A stretch of 64,000 nucleotides of DNA, taken from positions 620,001-684,000 of the forward strand of contig NZ_FOBG01000001.1 of NCBI RefSeq assembly GCF_900109645.1. Reading direction: 5' to 3'. Each line of letters starts with the position of its first letter. Within the stretch, counting starts at the first letter, position 1. Below, in pieces: positions 63,087 to 64,000 of this stretch. This stretch comes from Duganella sp. CF402. GTDB taxonomy: Bacteria > Pseudomonadota > Gammaproteobacteria > Burkholderiales > Burkholderiaceae_D. Both the position numbers and the translations under genes were made by a program. The notes under the pieces were generated by a model. The model made no database searches and had not been told where the DNA came from. It worked only from the letters and a program-made list of their open reading frames with translations.

Positions 63087-64000
63087 ATGCCGCGATTCAT
63101 ACACACCATCCTGCAAGCCTGGGCCGAGCGCCGCCGCGCCCGTCGCCGCAGCGCCAACCTGCGCGCCGGCCAGCGCAGCCGCCCTGAGATGAAGCTGGTC
63201 CGGCCCAGAGCCGCTGCCTGCGCCGTCACCGCCGAACGTGGCCCCGGCGACGGAACTGGCGTGCGCGTGGGCGCCGCCTCGCGCGCTGCACGTCCTCGCC
63301 GCACGATGCCTGCGCACGCGGTCTGGATTGCGGCAGCTGGGATGTGCGCCATGCTTGGCGGCGGGGCGCTGATCGCTGGCCATGCGCGCCATCTGGCGGC
63401 GTCCACCGCCAGCACACCGCAATCGGCCGCCAATGTCCGCGCGGCCAACGCCTACCAATCCGTCCTGCCAGGCATCGCCTTCAGCGTGCCCGAGCAGGCC
63501 GGCATCAGCGCTACACTGCACCCCGGCGGCGCCTTGCTGATCGCCTCCGGCCTGCAAGCCGCACCGCCAGTGCGCGTGGATCTGTGCAGCCAGATGCGCA
63601 GCCCAACCGATCCGCGCCTGCTGCCGCTGCGCCTCGGCTACCGCTTCGACGACGTCAAGCGCTGGGTCTCCCGCAACCAGGAGGCCGATGCGCAAATCGC
63701 ACTGCGCAACGTCCTGCTGGTGGCCGATCGCAGCGCCGACGCCATCCCCGAAATCCAGATCGAAGGCACGGCCCGCGCCGACTTCATCGATCCCCTCAGC
63801 GAACCGCTGCAACTGAGCTGGCGCGGCAAGCAAGCCGACATCCGCTGGCTGAGCGACGCCAGCTTCGGCCAGATAGAGCAGGGCGCGAGCGGACAAGTGT
63901 CCCTGCGCCAGCAGGGCTGGCTCCTGTGGGGCACAACGTCCGCGCTGCGCATTGAACGTCGCGCCAACGCCATGTGCCCTCAAGCGGGTGAACTGCTGGT
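63087..64000 (+). CDS. Uncharacterised membrane protein (3' end outside window)
   Basis: The frame is open from ATG 63087 (GAGGGG upstream) to the end, at least 304 residues. The first 70 residues are very Arg-rich (WAERRRARRRSANLRAGQRS), then one membrane helix (VWIAAAGMCAMLGGGALIAG), then a probable extracytoplasmic region with beta-type segments (GYRFDDVKRWVSRNQEADAQ, ADIRWLSDASFGQIEQGASG). No domain is recognised. The type II-like orientation with a basic cytoplasmic tail suggests an envelope-associated role. Confidence 0.75.
   Translation, partial: MPRFIHTILQAWAERRRARRRSANLRAGQRSRPEMKLVRPRAAACAVTAERGPGDGTGVRVGAASRAARPRRTMPAHAVWIAAAGMCAMLGGGALIAGHARHLAASTASTPQSAANVRAANAYQSVLPGIAFSVPEQAGISATLHPGGALLIASGLQAAPPVRVDLCSQMRSPTDPRLLPLRLGYRFDDVKRWVSRNQEADAQIALRNVLLVADRSADAIPEIQIEGTARADFIDPLSEPLQLSWRGKQADIRWLSDASFGQIEQGASGQVSLRQQGWLLWGTTSALRIERRANAMCPQAGELL

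Overview
The window reads as a chromosomal segment of a high-GC betaproteobacterium, most likely Oxalobacteraceae (Duganella/Massilia/Janthinobacterium-like). The grounds are uniformly GC-rich codon use, a ureDABCEFG-ureJ order, VpsR-like sigma-54 regulators, pirin/azoreductase and OYE/ArsR pairs, and stand-alone Flp pilins. This placement is inference from gene content; no 16S, tRNA, CRISPR or insertion sequence was found.

Layout. 1-9.7 kb: SulP transporter (cut by the window edge), a hybrid histidine kinase and a REC-PAS-GGDEF-EAL protein in one operon, a DUF885 peptidase-like protein and a DUF945-like protein. 9.7-13.2 kb: nucleotidyltransferase, ECF sigma factor divergent from a solitary ClpP, an SDR-type epimerase and an orphan spore-coat-U-domain protein. 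13.3-19.2 kb: complete urease operon behind a near-consensus sigma-54 promoter and an NtrC-like site. 19.2-25.0 kb: PlsC-like acyltransferase, then a VpsR-like sigma-54 activator followed by five exported proteins (Gly/Ala/Ser/Asn-rich protein, a 94-aa relative, a C39 peptidase, a protein with a double-glycine motif, an outer-membrane barrel). This is the most interesting locus and resembles, in architecture only, functional-amyloid (Fap-like) secretion systems. 25-29.3 kb: metallo-hydrolase, OYE reductase with ArsR regulator, membrane proteins, GNAT. 29.3-32 kb: an AT-richer GNAT gene and two identical Flp pilin genes flanking a decayed REC-EAL gene. 32-38 kb: DUF1304, aspartoacylase-like protein, a small protein and a 1090-aa winged-helix/STAND/TPR regulator on the minus strand, divergent from a DUF1906 protein. 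38-43.3 kb: acyltransferase, pirin/azoR divergent from LysR, phosphatidylserine decarboxylase. 43.3-49.6 kb: a long hairpin repeat, TonB receptor, GAF-GAF-PAS adenylate cyclase, LysR, H-NS. 49.6-58.9 kb: amidohydrolase, LON-domain protein, EamA transporter, DUF1294, trpS, CocE hydrolase, MFS transporter with periplasmic binding protein, HD hydrolase. 59-64 kb: CheW, chemoreceptor, RNase HI-like protein, YXWGXW protein and two uncharacterised proteins, the last running off the end.

How genes work together. Nitrogen limitation probably drives urease through sigma-54. A second sigma-54 promoter links the VpsR-like activator to the C39/barrel export locus. Several c-di-GMP and cAMP signalling proteins point to a surface-associated lifestyle, but no sequence evidence ties them directly to that locus.
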